A stretch of DNA of 64,000 bases, from the NCBI RefSeq assembly GCF_003172895.1, contig NZ_QGKL01000031.1:1-64000 (forward strand), written 5' to 3'. Shown in pieces: positions 29,801 to 40,371 of this stretch; the first letter of the stretch is position 1; the number at the start of each line of letters is the position of its first letter. The position numbers and the translations under genes are program-made. This DNA is from Leucothrix arctica (lineage in GTDB: Bacteria; Pseudomonadota; Gammaproteobacteria; Thiotrichales; Thiotrichaceae). A model generated the notes under the pieces. It did no database searches, was not told the DNA's origin, and worked only from the letters and a program-made list of their open reading frames with translations.

Positions 29801-32464
29801 ATGCCGATCGATAACCAAAATGTGGATATTGACCCACAAGAAACGGCGGACTGGAAAGAGTCCATCGAAGCGATCATTGAAGCAGAGGGCGTAGACCGCG
29901 CTCACTTCATTATTGAAAACCTAATCGCAACTGCTCGTGTTAATGGCGCTAACCTGCCTTATTCTTCTAACACGGCATATATCAATACAATCCCTACTCA
30001 CCTCGAGACTCCGAATCCTGGTAATCAAGCGATTGAAAGCCGTATTCGCTCGTTCATCCGTTGGAATGCTGCGGCAATGGTTGTACGTGCTAACCGTAAA
30101 GCTTCTGAGCTTGGTGGTCACATTGCATCATTTGCATCTTCTGCAACGCTTTACGATGTTGGTTTCAACCACTTCTGGAAAGCACCTTCTGCAGAGAACG
30201 GCGGCGACTTGATTTATTATCAAGGCCACATCACTCCGGGCATCTACGCTCGTTCATTCTTGGAAGGCCGTATTTCGGTTGAAGATATGGATAAGTTTCG
30301 TCAGGAAAGTAACGGCGGCGGTTTGTCTTCATACCCTCACCCTTGGTTGATGCCTGACTACTGGCAGTTCCCGACAGTATCTATGGGTCTTGGTCCGATC
30401 AAGTCTATCTACCAAGCACGTTTCATGCGTTACCTACACCAGCGTGGTCTTGCTAACACTGAAAACCGTCGCGTATGGGCATTCCTAGGTGATGGTGAGA
30501 TGGATGAGCCAGAATCACTAGGTGCTTGTTCTCTTGCAGGTCGTGAGAAGTTAGACAACCTAACTTGGGTTATCAACTGTAACCTACAGCGTCTTGATGG
30601 CCCTGTACGTGGTAACAGTAAAATCGTTCAAGAGCTTGAAGCTAATCTACGTGGCTCAGGCTGGAACGTTATCAAAGTAATGTGGGGCTCTTACTGGGAT
30701 CCGTTACTAGCTAAAGACAAAAACGGTCTTTTACAGAAGCGCATGCTTGAAGTAGTTGATGGAGATTTCCAGAACTATAAAGCGAAAGACGGCGCTTATG
30801 TTCGTGAGCATTTCTTCGGTGCATCTCCAGAGCTTAAAGCAATGGTGTCTAAGATGTCTGATGATGACATCTGGCGTCTAAACCGTGGTGGTCATGATCC
30901 ACACAAGGTTCATGCTGCATACCACGCGGCAGTTAACCACAAAGGTCAGCCTACGGTTATCTTAGCGCATACTGTCAAAGGTTATGGTATGGGTGCTGCT
31001 GGTCAAGGCCAGAACAGAACTCACGGACAGAAGAAACTTAACGAAGAAGAGATGGTTTCATTCGCTAAGCAATTCAATATTCCGATTAGTGAAGAAGATG
31101 CAGCAGCAGCGAACTACTACATGCCTGCTGAAGACAGTGAAGAAATTCAGTACATGAAGGCACGTCGTAAAGAGCTAGGTGGTTCACTACCTCAGCGTCA
31201 AACGGCTGCTACTCCACTGACTATCCCTGAGCTTTCAATTCTTGATCCGATCCTTAAGGGTTCTGGCGATCGTGAAATGTCTACGACTATGGCATTTGTA
31301 CGTATCCTGACTATCCTTACTCGTGATAAGAAATTAGGTAAGCACATCGTTCCTATCGTTCCAGACGAAGCGCGTACGTTTGGTATGGAAGGTATGTTCC
31401 GTCAGTTAGGTATTCATTCTTCTGTAGGCCAGCTGTACACGCCTCAGGATTCTGAGCAGGTTATGTTCTATAAAGAAGATAAGACTGGTCAAATCCTTGA
31501 AGAAGGTATCAACGAAGCAGGTGCATTCTCATCTTGGATTGCAGCAGCAACGTCTTACAGCACACACGCTGTAAATATGGTTCCTTTCTACATCTATTAC
31601 TCAATGTTCGGTTTCCAGCGTATTGGTGATTTAGCATGGGCTGCGGGTGATTCTCGTGCACGTGGTTTCCTTGTTGGTGCTACTGCTGGTCGTACTACCC
31701 TAGCGGGTGAAGGACTACAGCATCAAGACGGACACGGAATGGTTCAAGCGGCTTTGATTCCTAACTGCGTGAGCTATGACCCAACTTATTCTTATGAGAT
31801 GGCGGTTATTATTCACGACGGTTTGAAGCGCATGTACGCAAACCAAGAAGATATTTACTATTACATTACTGCGATGAATGAGAACTACACGATGCCTGCA
31901 ATGCCTAAGGGTGCTGAAGAAGGCATCTTGAAAGGTATGTACTTGCTTCAAGGCGGCGGAAAGAAGAAGAAGAAGGTTCAGCTACTGGGTTCTGGAACAA
32001 TTCTTCGTGAAGTTATCGCGGGTGCTGAGTTGCTACTTAACGACTGGGGTGTTGATGCTGACATCTGGAGTGCGACAAGTTTCAACGAGCTACAACGTGA
32101 AGCGAATGACGTTGAGCGCTGGAACAGACTACACCCTCTAGAAGACGCTAAAGTACCTTATGTTACTAGTCTTCTGAAAGGACACCGTGGTCCTGTTATT
32201 GCTGCAACTGACTACATCGCATCTTACTCTGACCAGATTCGCCAGTGGGTTCCTGCTGCTTACTCTGTATTGGGTACGGATGGTTTTGGTCGCAGTGATA
32301 CACGTAAAGAACTACGTCGTCACTTCGAAGTTAACCGCTTCCACGTGGTAGTTGCTGCACTTAAGGCACTAGCTGACGAAGGTACTTTACCTGCTGTTAA
32401 GGTTGCAGAAGCAATCGAAAAGTACGGTATTGATGCTGAAAAAATCAACCCACTAAAGGCCTAA
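29801..32464 (+). CDS. aceE: Pyruvate dehydrogenase E1 component, homodimeric type
   Basis: This 887-residue thiamine diphosphate enzyme decarboxylates pyruvate and passes the acetyl group to lipoyl domains of E2. The ThDP-binding motif begins FLGDGEMDEPES and ends at WVINCNLQRLDGPV, and TVKGYGMGAAGQGQNRTHGQ and GLQHQDGHG are typical of AceE. Length matches E. coli AceE (887). The start is fixed by GAGGAG 8-13 bp upstream. It is the first gene of an operon with aceF (9-bp gap), lpd (9-bp gap) and a DUF924 gene. No pdhR-like regulator gene is adjacent. Confidence 0.98.
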   Translation: MPIDNQNVDIDPQETADWKESIEAIIEAEGVDRAHFIIENLIATARVNGANLPYSSNTAYINTIPTHLETPNPGNQAIESRIRSFIRWNAAAMVVRANRKASELGGHIASFASSATLYDVGFNHFWKAPSAENGGDLIYYQGHITPGIYARSFLEGRISVEDMDKFRQESNGGGLSSYPHPWLMPDYWQFPTVSMGLGPIKSIYQARFMRYLHQRGLANTENRRVWAFLGDGEMDEPESLGACSLAGREKLDNLTWVINCNLQRLDGPVRGNSKIVQELEANLRGSGWNVIKVMWGSYWDPLLAKDKNGLLQKRMLEVVDGDFQNYKAKDGAYVREHFFGASPELKAMVSKMSDDDIWRLNRGGHDPHKVHAAYHAAVNHKGQPTVILAHTVKGYGMGAAGQGQNRTHGQKKLNEEEMVSFAKQFNIPISEEDAAAANYYMPAEDSEEIQYMKARRKELGGSLPQRQTAATPLTIPELSILDPILKGSGDREMSTTMAFVRILTILTRDKKLGKHIVPIVPDEARTFGMEGMFRQLGIHSSVGQLYTPQDSEQVMFYKEDKTGQILEEGINEAGAFSSWIAAATSYSTHAVNMVPFYIYYSMFGFQRIGDLAWAAGDSRARGFLVGATAGRTTLAGEGLQHQDGHGMVQAALIPNCVSYDPTYSYEMAVIIHDGLKRMYANQEDIYYYITAMNENYTMPAMPKGAEEGILKGMYLLQGGGKKKKKVQLLGSGTILREVIAGAELLLNDWGVDADIWSATSFNELQREANDVERWNRLHPLEDAKVPYVTSLLKGHRGPVIAATDYIASYSDQIRQWVPAAYSVLGTDGFGRSDTRKELRRHFEVNRFHVVVAALKALADEGTLPAVKVAEAIEKYGIDAEKINPLKA

Positions 32465-32473
32465 GGAATCGCT

Positions 32474-34129
32474 ATGTCTAATAAAAACATTATTGTTCCC
32501 GATATTGGCGATATAGATGAAGTTGAAGTCATCGAAATCCTAGTATCTGTAGGTGACACTGTTCAAGCTGAGGACTCTCTGATTACCGTTGAGTCTGATA
32601 AAGCGTCGATGGAAATCCCTTGCTCTGACAGCGGTGTTGTTAAAGAGATTAAGATTGCTATTGGCGACACAGTGAAAGAAGGCAGTGTAGTTATTGTACT
32701 AGACGTTGCTGAGTCAGCTGCGGAAGCACCTGCGAGTGTTGACACCGCTGGCGTTGAAGCTGCACCTGCTCCAGCAGCGGCCCCTGCACCGACTCCAGCT
32801 CCAGTTCAGGCGGCTCCGGCCGCTGCAGCAACTGTTTCTGCTGGTCCAAAGGAAATTGTTGTACCTGATATTGGCGATGTTGATGAAGTTGAAGTCATCG
32901 AGATCCTAGTATCTGTGGGCGACACTGTTCAAGCTGAAGACTCACTAATTACTGTTGAGACTGACAAAGCTTCGATGGAAATTCCTTGCTCTGATGCTGG
33001 TACCGTTAAAGAAATCAAAGTCAACATCGGCGATACTGTTGCTAAAGGCTCTGTTGTTGTAGTACTTGATGTAGAAGCGCCAGCACAAGCAGCAGCGCCT
33101 GCTCCTGCGGCGGCACCTACACCAGCGCCTGCTCCTGCAGCACCTAAAGCAGCTGCTCCGGCACCTGCTGCGCCAAAAACGTCACCAACAGCAAATATTG
33201 ATGAGGTAAGCTTTAAGCGTGCTTATGCTAGCCCATCTATTCGTCGCTTGGCGCGTGAGCTTGGCGTTGATCTTGGCTCTGTTAAAGGTTCTGGTCGCAA
33301 ACAACGTATCGTTAAGTCTGACTTATTCGACCACGTTAAAGCGGTTATGTCTGCACCTGCTTCTGCTGCTGCACCAGCGTCTGGTAATGCACTGGGTGTT
33401 GCGCCAATGCCTGAGATTGACTTCAGCAAGTTTGGTGAAGTTGAAACTCAAGCACTTAACAAGATCAATAAGCTTACAGGTCAGTTCCTTCACAGAAACT
33501 ACCTTACAGCTATTCACGTTACACAGTTTGATGAAGCTGACATCACTGAGATGGAAGTTTTCCGTAAGCAAGTAGCGAAAGATCGTGAAAGAGAAGGTAT
33601 AAAGATCACACCTTTGGCATTCATTATCCAAGCAGTTGCTGCAGCACTTAAGGCTTTCCCTCGCTTTAACAGCTCTTTGGATGCGTCTGGCGAAAACTTG
33701 ATTCTTAAGAAGTACATCAACATCGGTATTGCTGTTAATACACCGGGTGGACTTGTTGTTCCGGTTATTAATGACGCTGATAAGAAGTCACTTATTGAGC
33801 TATCTAACGAGATTCGTGTACTAGCGGGTAAGGCAAAAGATAAGAAGCTTAAACCTTCAGATATGCAAGGTGCTTGCTTCACAATTTCTAGCCTTGGTGG
33901 TGTTGGTGGAACTAGCTTCACACCGATCATCAACTTGCCAGAAGTGGCGATTCTTGGAGTATCTAACTCTAAAGTTGCTCCTGTTTGGGACGGTAAAGAA
34001 TTCCAACCACGCACTATGTTGCCGTTATCGTTATCATACGATCACCGTGTAATTGATGGTGTTGCTGGTGCGCAATTCACTACTTACCTATCAAGCATGC
34101 TTTCTGACATTCGTCGTTTACTGGTTTAG
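32474..34129 (+). CDS. aceF: Dihydrolipoyllysine acetyltransferase (E2) with two lipoyl domains
   Basis: This 551-residue core subunit of pyruvate dehydrogenase transfers acetyl groups to CoA. Two lipoyl domains, at about residues 5-78 and 127-200, each carry DKASMEIPC; the lipoylated lysines are Lys43 and Lys165. The two domains differ at only about nine residues. Long Ala-Pro linkers separate them from the peripheral-subunit-binding domain (YASPSIRRLARELGVDL) and the catalytic domain, whose active-site motif SYDHRVIDG is near residue 520. E. coli AceF has three lipoyl domains, so this version is shorter. Confidence 0.97.
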   Translation: MSNKNIIVPDIGDIDEVEVIEILVSVGDTVQAEDSLITVESDKASMEIPCSDSGVVKEIKIAIGDTVKEGSVVIVLDVAESAAEAPASVDTAGVEAAPAPAAAPAPTPAPVQAAPAAAATVSAGPKEIVVPDIGDVDEVEVIEILVSVGDTVQAEDSLITVETDKASMEIPCSDAGTVKEIKVNIGDTVAKGSVVVVLDVEAPAQAAAPAPAAAPTPAPAPAAPKAAAPAPAAPKTSPTANIDEVSFKRAYASPSIRRLARELGVDLGSVKGSGRKQRIVKSDLFDHVKAVMSAPASAAAPASGNALGVAPMPEIDFSKFGEVETQALNKINKLTGQFLHRNYLTAIHVTQFDEADITEMEVFRKQVAKDREREGIKITPLAFIIQAVAAALKAFPRFNSSLDASGENLILKKYINIGIAVNTPGGLVVPVINDADKKSLIELSNEIRVLAGKAKDKKLKPSDMQGACFTISSLGGVGGTSFTPIINLPEVAILGVSNSKVAPVWDGKEFQPRTMLPLSLSYDHRVIDGVAGAQFTTYLSSMLSDIRRLLV

Positions 34130-34138
34130 GAGAATCTC

Positions 34139-35899
34139 ATGAGTCAGCAAATAGAAATTATTGTTCCAAACGTCGGTGACTTTGACAGTGTTGAAGTTAT
34201 CGAAGTATTGGTCGGTAAAGGCGATACCGTTGAAGCTGAGGACTCACTGGTAACAGTTGAATCTGATAAAGCATCAATGGAAATCCCATCTTCACACAGC
34301 GGTGTTATCACTGAAGTACTTGTGAAGGTTGGCGACAACATTGCAGAAGGTAGCTTAATCTTCAAAATGGAATCAAGTGCAGCGGCTGAGCCTGCTGCAC
34401 CTGCTCCGGCAGAAGCGGCTCCAGCAGCGGAGGTGGCACCCGCTGCCGCCCCTGCTCCTACTGCATCTAGCTACGATGGTAAATCTGACCAACATGCACC
34501 ACTTGTTGTTCTTGGTTCTGGCCCGGGTGGTTACACTGCTGCATTTAGAGCAGCTGACCTTGGTCTAGACGTTATCATGATCGAAAAATACGAAAGTATT
34601 GGTGGTGTTTGCTTAAACGTGGGTTGTATCCCATCAAAAGCACTTCTACACACTGCTGAGATCATGAACGAAGCCGCTGAGTTTGCAGATCATGGTGTTA
34701 CTTTCGGTAAGCCTACCGTTGATTTAGACAAAGTACGTGCTAACAAAGACAAAGTTGTTAGCCAGTTAACTGGCGGACTAAAAGGTCTTGCTAAGCAACG
34801 TAAAGTTAAAATCGTACATGGCTACGGTAAGTTCAGCTCTGCGAACAGCATTACTGTGACTGCAGAAGATGGTAGCACTCAGGTAATCAGCTTTGATAAT
34901 TGTATTATCGCTGCGGGCTCTCGAGTCACTAAGCTTCCGTTCATTCCTTGGGATGACCCACGCGTTATCGACTCAACAGGTGCACTAGAGCTTGCAGAAA
35001 TTCCTGAGCGCATGCTGGTTGTTGGTGGTGGAATCATCGGTCTTGAAATGGCCACGGTTTATGATGCATTAGGTGCAAAAATCACAGTCGTTGAGCTTGG
35101 ACCAGGAATTATTCCTGGCCCAGATCGCGACTTGGTTCGCCCACTCGAGAAGCGCATTAAAGCTAAATATGAAAATATTTACGTCAACACAATGGTTACT
35201 GCTATCGAGCCAACAGAAGCAGGTTTAGTTTGTCACTTTAAAGGCGACAGCTCACCTGAAACTGAGACGTTTGATCGCGTACTTGTTGCTATCGGTCGTA
35301 GTCCAAACGGCCTATTGATTGATGCTGAAAATGCAGGCGTCGCTGTCGATGAGCGTGGTTTCATTAACGTTGACAATCAGATGCGAACTAACGTAGATCA
35401 CATCTTTGCGATTGGCGATGTTGTTGGTCAACCGATGCTTGCTCACAAAGCAACACACGAAGGAAAAGTTGCAGCAGAAGTTATTGCGGGTCACAAAGCA
35501 TACTTTGATGCTCGCACTATTCCATCTGTTGCTTACACAGATCCTGAGATTGCTTGGATGGGTGAGTCTGAGATTTCTTGTAAAGAAAAGGGTATTGAGT
35601 ACACGAAAGGTGTATTCCCTTGGGCTGCAAGTGGTCGCTCACTAAGTCGTGGACGTAACGAAGGTCTCACTAAGGTTCTTTTTGATAAAGAAACTGGTCA
35701 GATCATCGGATCAGGTATTGTTGGTTCAAATGCGGGTGAACTTATCGCTGAATCAGTATTAGCTTTAGAGATGGGTGCTGATGCACACGATCTAGGTCTA
35801 ACAATCCACCCTCACCCTACTTTGTCAGAGACGCTGAACTTTGCGGCAGAAGTAGCTGAAGGTACTTGTACTGATATCTACGCACCGAAAAAAGGTTAA
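34139..35899 (+). CDS. lpdA: Dihydrolipoyl dehydrogenase (E3) with N-terminal lipoyl domain
   Basis: This 586-residue flavoprotein reoxidises dihydrolipoamide with NAD. Unlike E. coli Lpd (about 474 residues) it begins with a lipoyl domain (about 5-78, with DKASMEIPSS) joined by an Ala-Pro linker to the FAD domain. GSGPGGYTAAFRAADLG binds FAD, the redox-active cysteines are in GGVCLNVGCIPSK, the NAD loop is VVGGGIIGLEMA, and the His-Glu pair is in HPHPTLSE near the C terminus. Lipoylated E3 is known in other proteobacteria such as Neisseria. It is cotranscribed with aceE and aceF. Confidence 0.97.
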   Translation: MSQQIEIIVPNVGDFDSVEVIEVLVGKGDTVEAEDSLVTVESDKASMEIPSSHSGVITEVLVKVGDNIAEGSLIFKMESSAAAEPAAPAPAEAAPAAEVAPAAAPAPTASSYDGKSDQHAPLVVLGSGPGGYTAAFRAADLGLDVIMIEKYESIGGVCLNVGCIPSKALLHTAEIMNEAAEFADHGVTFGKPTVDLDKVRANKDKVVSQLTGGLKGLAKQRKVKIVHGYGKFSSANSITVTAEDGSTQVISFDNCIIAAGSRVTKLPFIPWDDPRVIDSTGALELAEIPERMLVVGGGIIGLEMATVYDALGAKITVVELGPGIIPGPDRDLVRPLEKRIKAKYENIYVNTMVTAIEPTEAGLVCHFKGDSSPETETFDRVLVAIGRSPNGLLIDAENAGVAVDERGFINVDNQMRTNVDHIFAIGDVVGQPMLAHKATHEGKVAAEVIAGHKAYFDARTIPSVAYTDPEIAWMGESEISCKEKGIEYTKGVFPWAASGRSLSRGRNEGLTKVLFDKETGQIIGSGIVGSNAGELIAESVLALEMGADAHDLGLTIHPHPTLSETLNFAAEVAEGTCTDIYAPKKG

Positions 35900-35901
35900 T
35901 C

Positions 35902-36447
35902 ATGCAGTCTGCTGAAGAAGTTCTAGCGTTTTGGTATAGCGAACCGATGAAGTCTCATTGGTTTAAGTCAACTCCTGAGATTGATGAGTTGATCACCGAA
36001 CAATACGAATTTCTTTGGCAGTATGCTGCGGATTATAACCTTGAGCTTTGGCAGGATAGCCCTGAGGGCTGTCTTGCCTTATGCATCACTCTTGATCAAT
36101 TCCCGTTAAATATGTTTCGCAATAAAGCACTGGCTTACAGCACAGAACAACACGCTGTTGATGTCTGCAAACATGCGATTGTGAATGACTTTGATCAACA
36201 GATTGATAAGTCACAACTTAGTTTTCTCTATATGCCACTGATGCACAGTGAAAATATTGATGACCAGGACCTTGGTGTAGAACGTTTTATACACGCAGGA
36301 CTGGATGACAACGTACGATTCTCTAAGCATCACAGAGAAATAATCGCGCAATTTGGTCGATTCCCTCATCGTAATGAGGCTTTGGGCCGTGAAAGTACAC
36401 CTGAAGAAATCACCTATCTCAACTCCAAAGCCGCATTTAAGGGATAA
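35902..36447 (+). CDS. DUF924 family protein
   Basis: This 181-residue cytoplasmic protein matches DUF924 by its start (AEEVLAFWYSEPMKSHWFKS), its central CLALCITLDQFPLNMFRN segment and its C-terminal FGRFPHRNEALGRESTPEE motif. The family has an all-helical, TPR-like fold and unknown function. It starts 2 bp after the lpd stop, so it is translated from the same message as the pyruvate dehydrogenase genes. Whether it has any role in that complex is unknown. Confidence 0.88.
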   Translation: MQSAEEVLAFWYSEPMKSHWFKSTPEIDELITEQYEFLWQYAADYNLELWQDSPEGCLALCITLDQFPLNMFRNKALAYSTEQHAVDVCKHAIVNDFDQQIDKSQLSFLYMPLMHSENIDDQDLGVERFIHAGLDDNVRFSKHHREIIAQFGRFPHRNEALGRESTPEEITYLNSKAAFKG

Positions 36448-36536
36448 CACCTCTCTATAGCTTTCATGTTATTATCAGCAATATCGTCAGTCACTGGATA
36501 GACAGACAAAGATAATAAAAGGGCTAGATAGAACAA

Positions 36537-37265
36537 ATGCCACACCCACTATTTAAATACTTCCCACAAAACCATGAAGGTAGAGACTTCGTTGTCGGCG
36601 ATTTGCACGGCATGTTTCACTCTCTAGAAGTACTCATGGAAACAGTGAAATTCGACACCGTAATCGATCGAATGTTTTCGGTTGGGGATTTGGTTGACAG
36701 AGGCCCTGAGTCTAAGCGTGTTGTCGCGTTTTTAAAACAACCTTGGTTTCATGCTATTCAAGGTAACCACGAACAGCTACTGATCCAATCTAAAGAATCT
36801 GAGTCTATCTATAAGTCTTGGACTGAGCGAGCGGGTGGTCAATGGTGGATTACAGCATCAGATACTGAGCGTGCGGAAATCTACGATAGAGTTAACGAAC
36901 TACCATTAGCTTTTCAAGTTTCGACTGATACTGGTGAGATTGGCATAATCCATGCGGACATACCTATCGGTCTAACGTGGCAGGAATTCATAAAGCAATT
37001 ACAAGGTAGCGTCGAGTTACAGCAACATGCACAGTGGTCTAGACTACGCCATCGTTATATTACTGCGTCAGAAACAGTACCTAAGATAGACGGAATCGAC
37101 TTAGTTGTGGTTGGACATTCGATAGTTAAGAAGCCGATTTTTACAGCAAATCTTTGCTATATAGACACTGGGGCCGCCTATATTGAGCATGATATAGACT
37201 CTCAATTGACGTTACTTCAGATACACCCGCAACAGCAGATATTTCAGACTAAAACGAGCGCGTAA
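36537..37265 (+). CDS. PrpA-like serine/threonine phosphatase, metallophosphoesterase fold
   Basis: This 242-residue protein is a calcineurin-like phosphoesterase close to bacterial PphA/PrpA phosphatases and phage lambda phosphatase. Metal ligands are visible in VGDLHGMFHSL (about 21-31), SVGDLVDRGPESKRV (about 49-63), IQGNHEQLL (about 74-82), IIHADIP and VVGHSIVKKP. The substrate may be phosphoproteins or nucleotides such as diadenosine tetraphosphate; the sequence does not decide. It sits alone between the pyruvate dehydrogenase operon and the convergent iscR gene. Its start is the ATG at 36537. Confidence 0.88.
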   Translation: MPHPLFKYFPQNHEGRDFVVGDLHGMFHSLEVLMETVKFDTVIDRMFSVGDLVDRGPESKRVVAFLKQPWFHAIQGNHEQLLIQSKESESIYKSWTERAGGQWWITASDTERAEIYDRVNELPLAFQVSTDTGEIGIIHADIPIGLTWQEFIKQLQGSVELQQHAQWSRLRHRYITASETVPKIDGIDLVVVGHSIVKKPIFTANLCYIDTGAAYIEHDIDSQLTLLQIHPQQQIFQTKTSA

Positions 37266-37275
37266 CGCGTTTGAC

Positions 37276-37758
37276 TTAGTGCGAGCCCGTCACAGGTTGA
37301 AACATTTTGTTGATGTGATTAGACGTCGAACCTTGATCGACAGAAACACGCTTCACTTCTGGACGCTTAATAAAGTCTGAAAGCGTAATGCCGTTTAAAA
37401 ATTCGTATAAACGAAAACTCAAATCTTCCCATAGCTGATGAGTCATACATCGGTCGCCTGCGTGACAATCTTCAGTACCTTGGCATTGCGTACTGTCTAT
37501 CGACTCATCTACAGCTAAGATAATTTCAGCAATGGTTACCTTATCAACTGGTTTGCCAAGACGATAACCACCACCCGGCCCTCTGACACCTTCAACTAAG
37601 CCAACTTTTCGTAGCTTTGCAAATAACTGCTCAAGATATGATAATGAAATACCCTGACAGCTAGATATTTCAGCAAGGGTAACTGGACCATTACGATCAT
37701 TAATTGCCAAGTCCATCATTGCGGTTACTGCGTATCGACCTTTTGTAGAAAGCTTCAT
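37276..37758 (-). CDS. iscR: IscR-type Rrf2 family Fe-S regulator
   Basis: This 160-residue transcription regulator has an N-terminal winged helix ([18 protein letters not shown], then [19 protein letters not shown]) and Fe-S ligands Cys92, Cys98, Cys104 plus His107, at the same numbers as in E. coli IscR. It should bind a 2Fe-2S cluster and control Fe-S assembly genes. Unusually, no iscS, iscU or iscA follows: the next gene on its downstream side is a convergent phosphatase 10 bp away. A good ribosome-binding site (GGAGG) precedes the ATG. A promoter and an IscR-like half-site lie about 85-112 bp upstream, which suggests autoregulation. Confidence 0.93.
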   Translation of the reverse strand: MKLSTKGRYAVTAMMDLAINDRNGPVTLAEISSCQGISLSYLEQLFAKLRKVGLVEGVRGPGGGYRLGKPVDKVTIAEIILAVDESIDSTQCQGTEDCHAGDRCMTHQLWEDLSFRLYEFLNGITLSDFIKRPEVKRVSVDQGSTSNHINKMFQPVTGSH

Positions 37759-37842
37759 TGTATAACCTCCGGACTGTTGTCATTAATTGAAATAGAGTTA
37801 GCTTCTCTATTCACCCTATTCCCGAGTGAATCACTAGGTATT

Positions 37843-37870
37843 AGTATAAGTAACCTAGTACATTAGTCAA
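37843..37870 (-). promoter_or_regulatory. iscR promoter with overlapping IscR-like site
   Basis: On the minus strand a -35 TTGACT (37865-37870) and -10 TATACT (37843-37848) are 16 bp apart, upstream of iscR. GACTAATGTACTAGGTTA within it partly fits the E. coli IscR type 1 pattern (GACT, four A/T-rich bases, then a complementary half). The second half matches only in part. Confidence 0.55.
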
Positions 37871-37906
37871 TAATATAAAATTTAATTAATAGCCATGAGT
37901 CAACTG

Positions 37907-38395
37907 CTAAAAATGATACCCCTGACGCAGCAAGTACTTAACCCATTTAAAAAGGAACCGATTGCTTCTCCAGTGGCATAATAACTGACTGTCTTTATGC
38001 ATCTTACGTGTTGATATTTGATCACCTAAAAACTTACAACGGCGACTAATTACATTTGCTTGTCGTGAGTCATGAAAAACATGAATTTGTAAATCAGGTC
38101 GATGATCGTAGCCACCCTCAAAGTCATAAGTGAGTAACAACATGCTGGTATGTTTACTCTGCTCCAGTACTTTTAGACGCAGTGGAATTCCCTTTTCTTG
38201 CTTTGAAACATACTCCCCATCAAGACTTCGAATATCCCTACATAAGATACGTAGTTGCATGTAGTTAATTTCATACATCTCCATAAGTGCAGCAAAAGAC
38301 TTGGGGCGTGGCGGAAATATTGCCTGCTCTATATTACTAAGGAGTTCGATATCTTTTGAGTTTAACTTGTTCGCTAGTTCAGTTTGCATAGACAC
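37907..38395 (-). CDS. DUF1249 (YqiB-like) protein
   Basis: This 162-residue protein matches the YqiB/DUF1249 family: MEMYEINYMQLRIL, LRLKVLEQSKHTSMLLLTYD, then QIHVFHDSRQANVIS and a C-terminal FLFKWVKYLLRQGYHF. It has about 25 additional residues at the N terminus relative to E. coli YqiB. The family function is not known; in enterobacteria it neighbours the cAMP phosphodiesterase and ADP-ribose pyrophosphatase genes, neither of which is here. It diverges from pgm across about 139 bp. Confidence 0.85.
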   Translation of the reverse strand: MSMQTELANKLNSKDIELLSNIEQAIFPPRPKSFAALMEMYEINYMQLRILCRDIRSLDGEYVSKQEKGIPLRLKVLEQSKHTSMLLLTYDFEGGYDHRPDLQIHVFHDSRQANVISRRCKFLGDQISTRKMHKDSQLLCHWRSNRFLFKWVKYLLRQGYHF

Positions 38396-38448
38396 TTCTT
38401 TGCTTGGTGAGAGACCTTCATGGCTTGGACACTCCTATTAATCTTATT

Positions 38449-40172
<1,724 letters not shown>

Positions 40173-40211
40173 AACTACAGGTTAAAAATTAAACATTATA
40201 GTTAAGTATTT

Positions 40212-40266
40212 TGGCCTTTGCCGTACAAAGAATGCATCAATAAATAATTTTGTACGGTAAAGGCCA
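40212..40266. repeat. Large 18-bp-stem inverted repeat downstream of pgm
   Basis: GGCCTTTGCCGTACAAA (40213-40229) and TTTGTACGGTAAAGGCC (40249-40265) are inverted arms with a single G-T wobble, plus one more outer pair at 40212/40266, around a 19-base AT-rich loop. It begins 40 bp after the pgm stop and about 105 bp before the lipoprotein gene. No T-run follows, so it is not a standard terminator. A short CCGC-TTA-GCGG hairpin lies just beyond it. Confidence 0.75.
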
Positions 40267-40371
40267 CCGCTTAGCGGGAATAAGCAAGATAAATCCCTTG
40301 AATGACCTTAATATATATCCAACGTTAAAACACACATCGAAATATCACCCATCAAGGGGATTAAAAAAACT

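Noticed and set aside
31960-31980. The AAG-rich run in aceE as a slippage site
   Set aside because: It encodes Lys residues and the frame is intact on both sides.
33514-34014. A 166-codon antisense frame within aceF
   Set aside because: It lies wholly inside a well-supported gene and follows its codon pattern.
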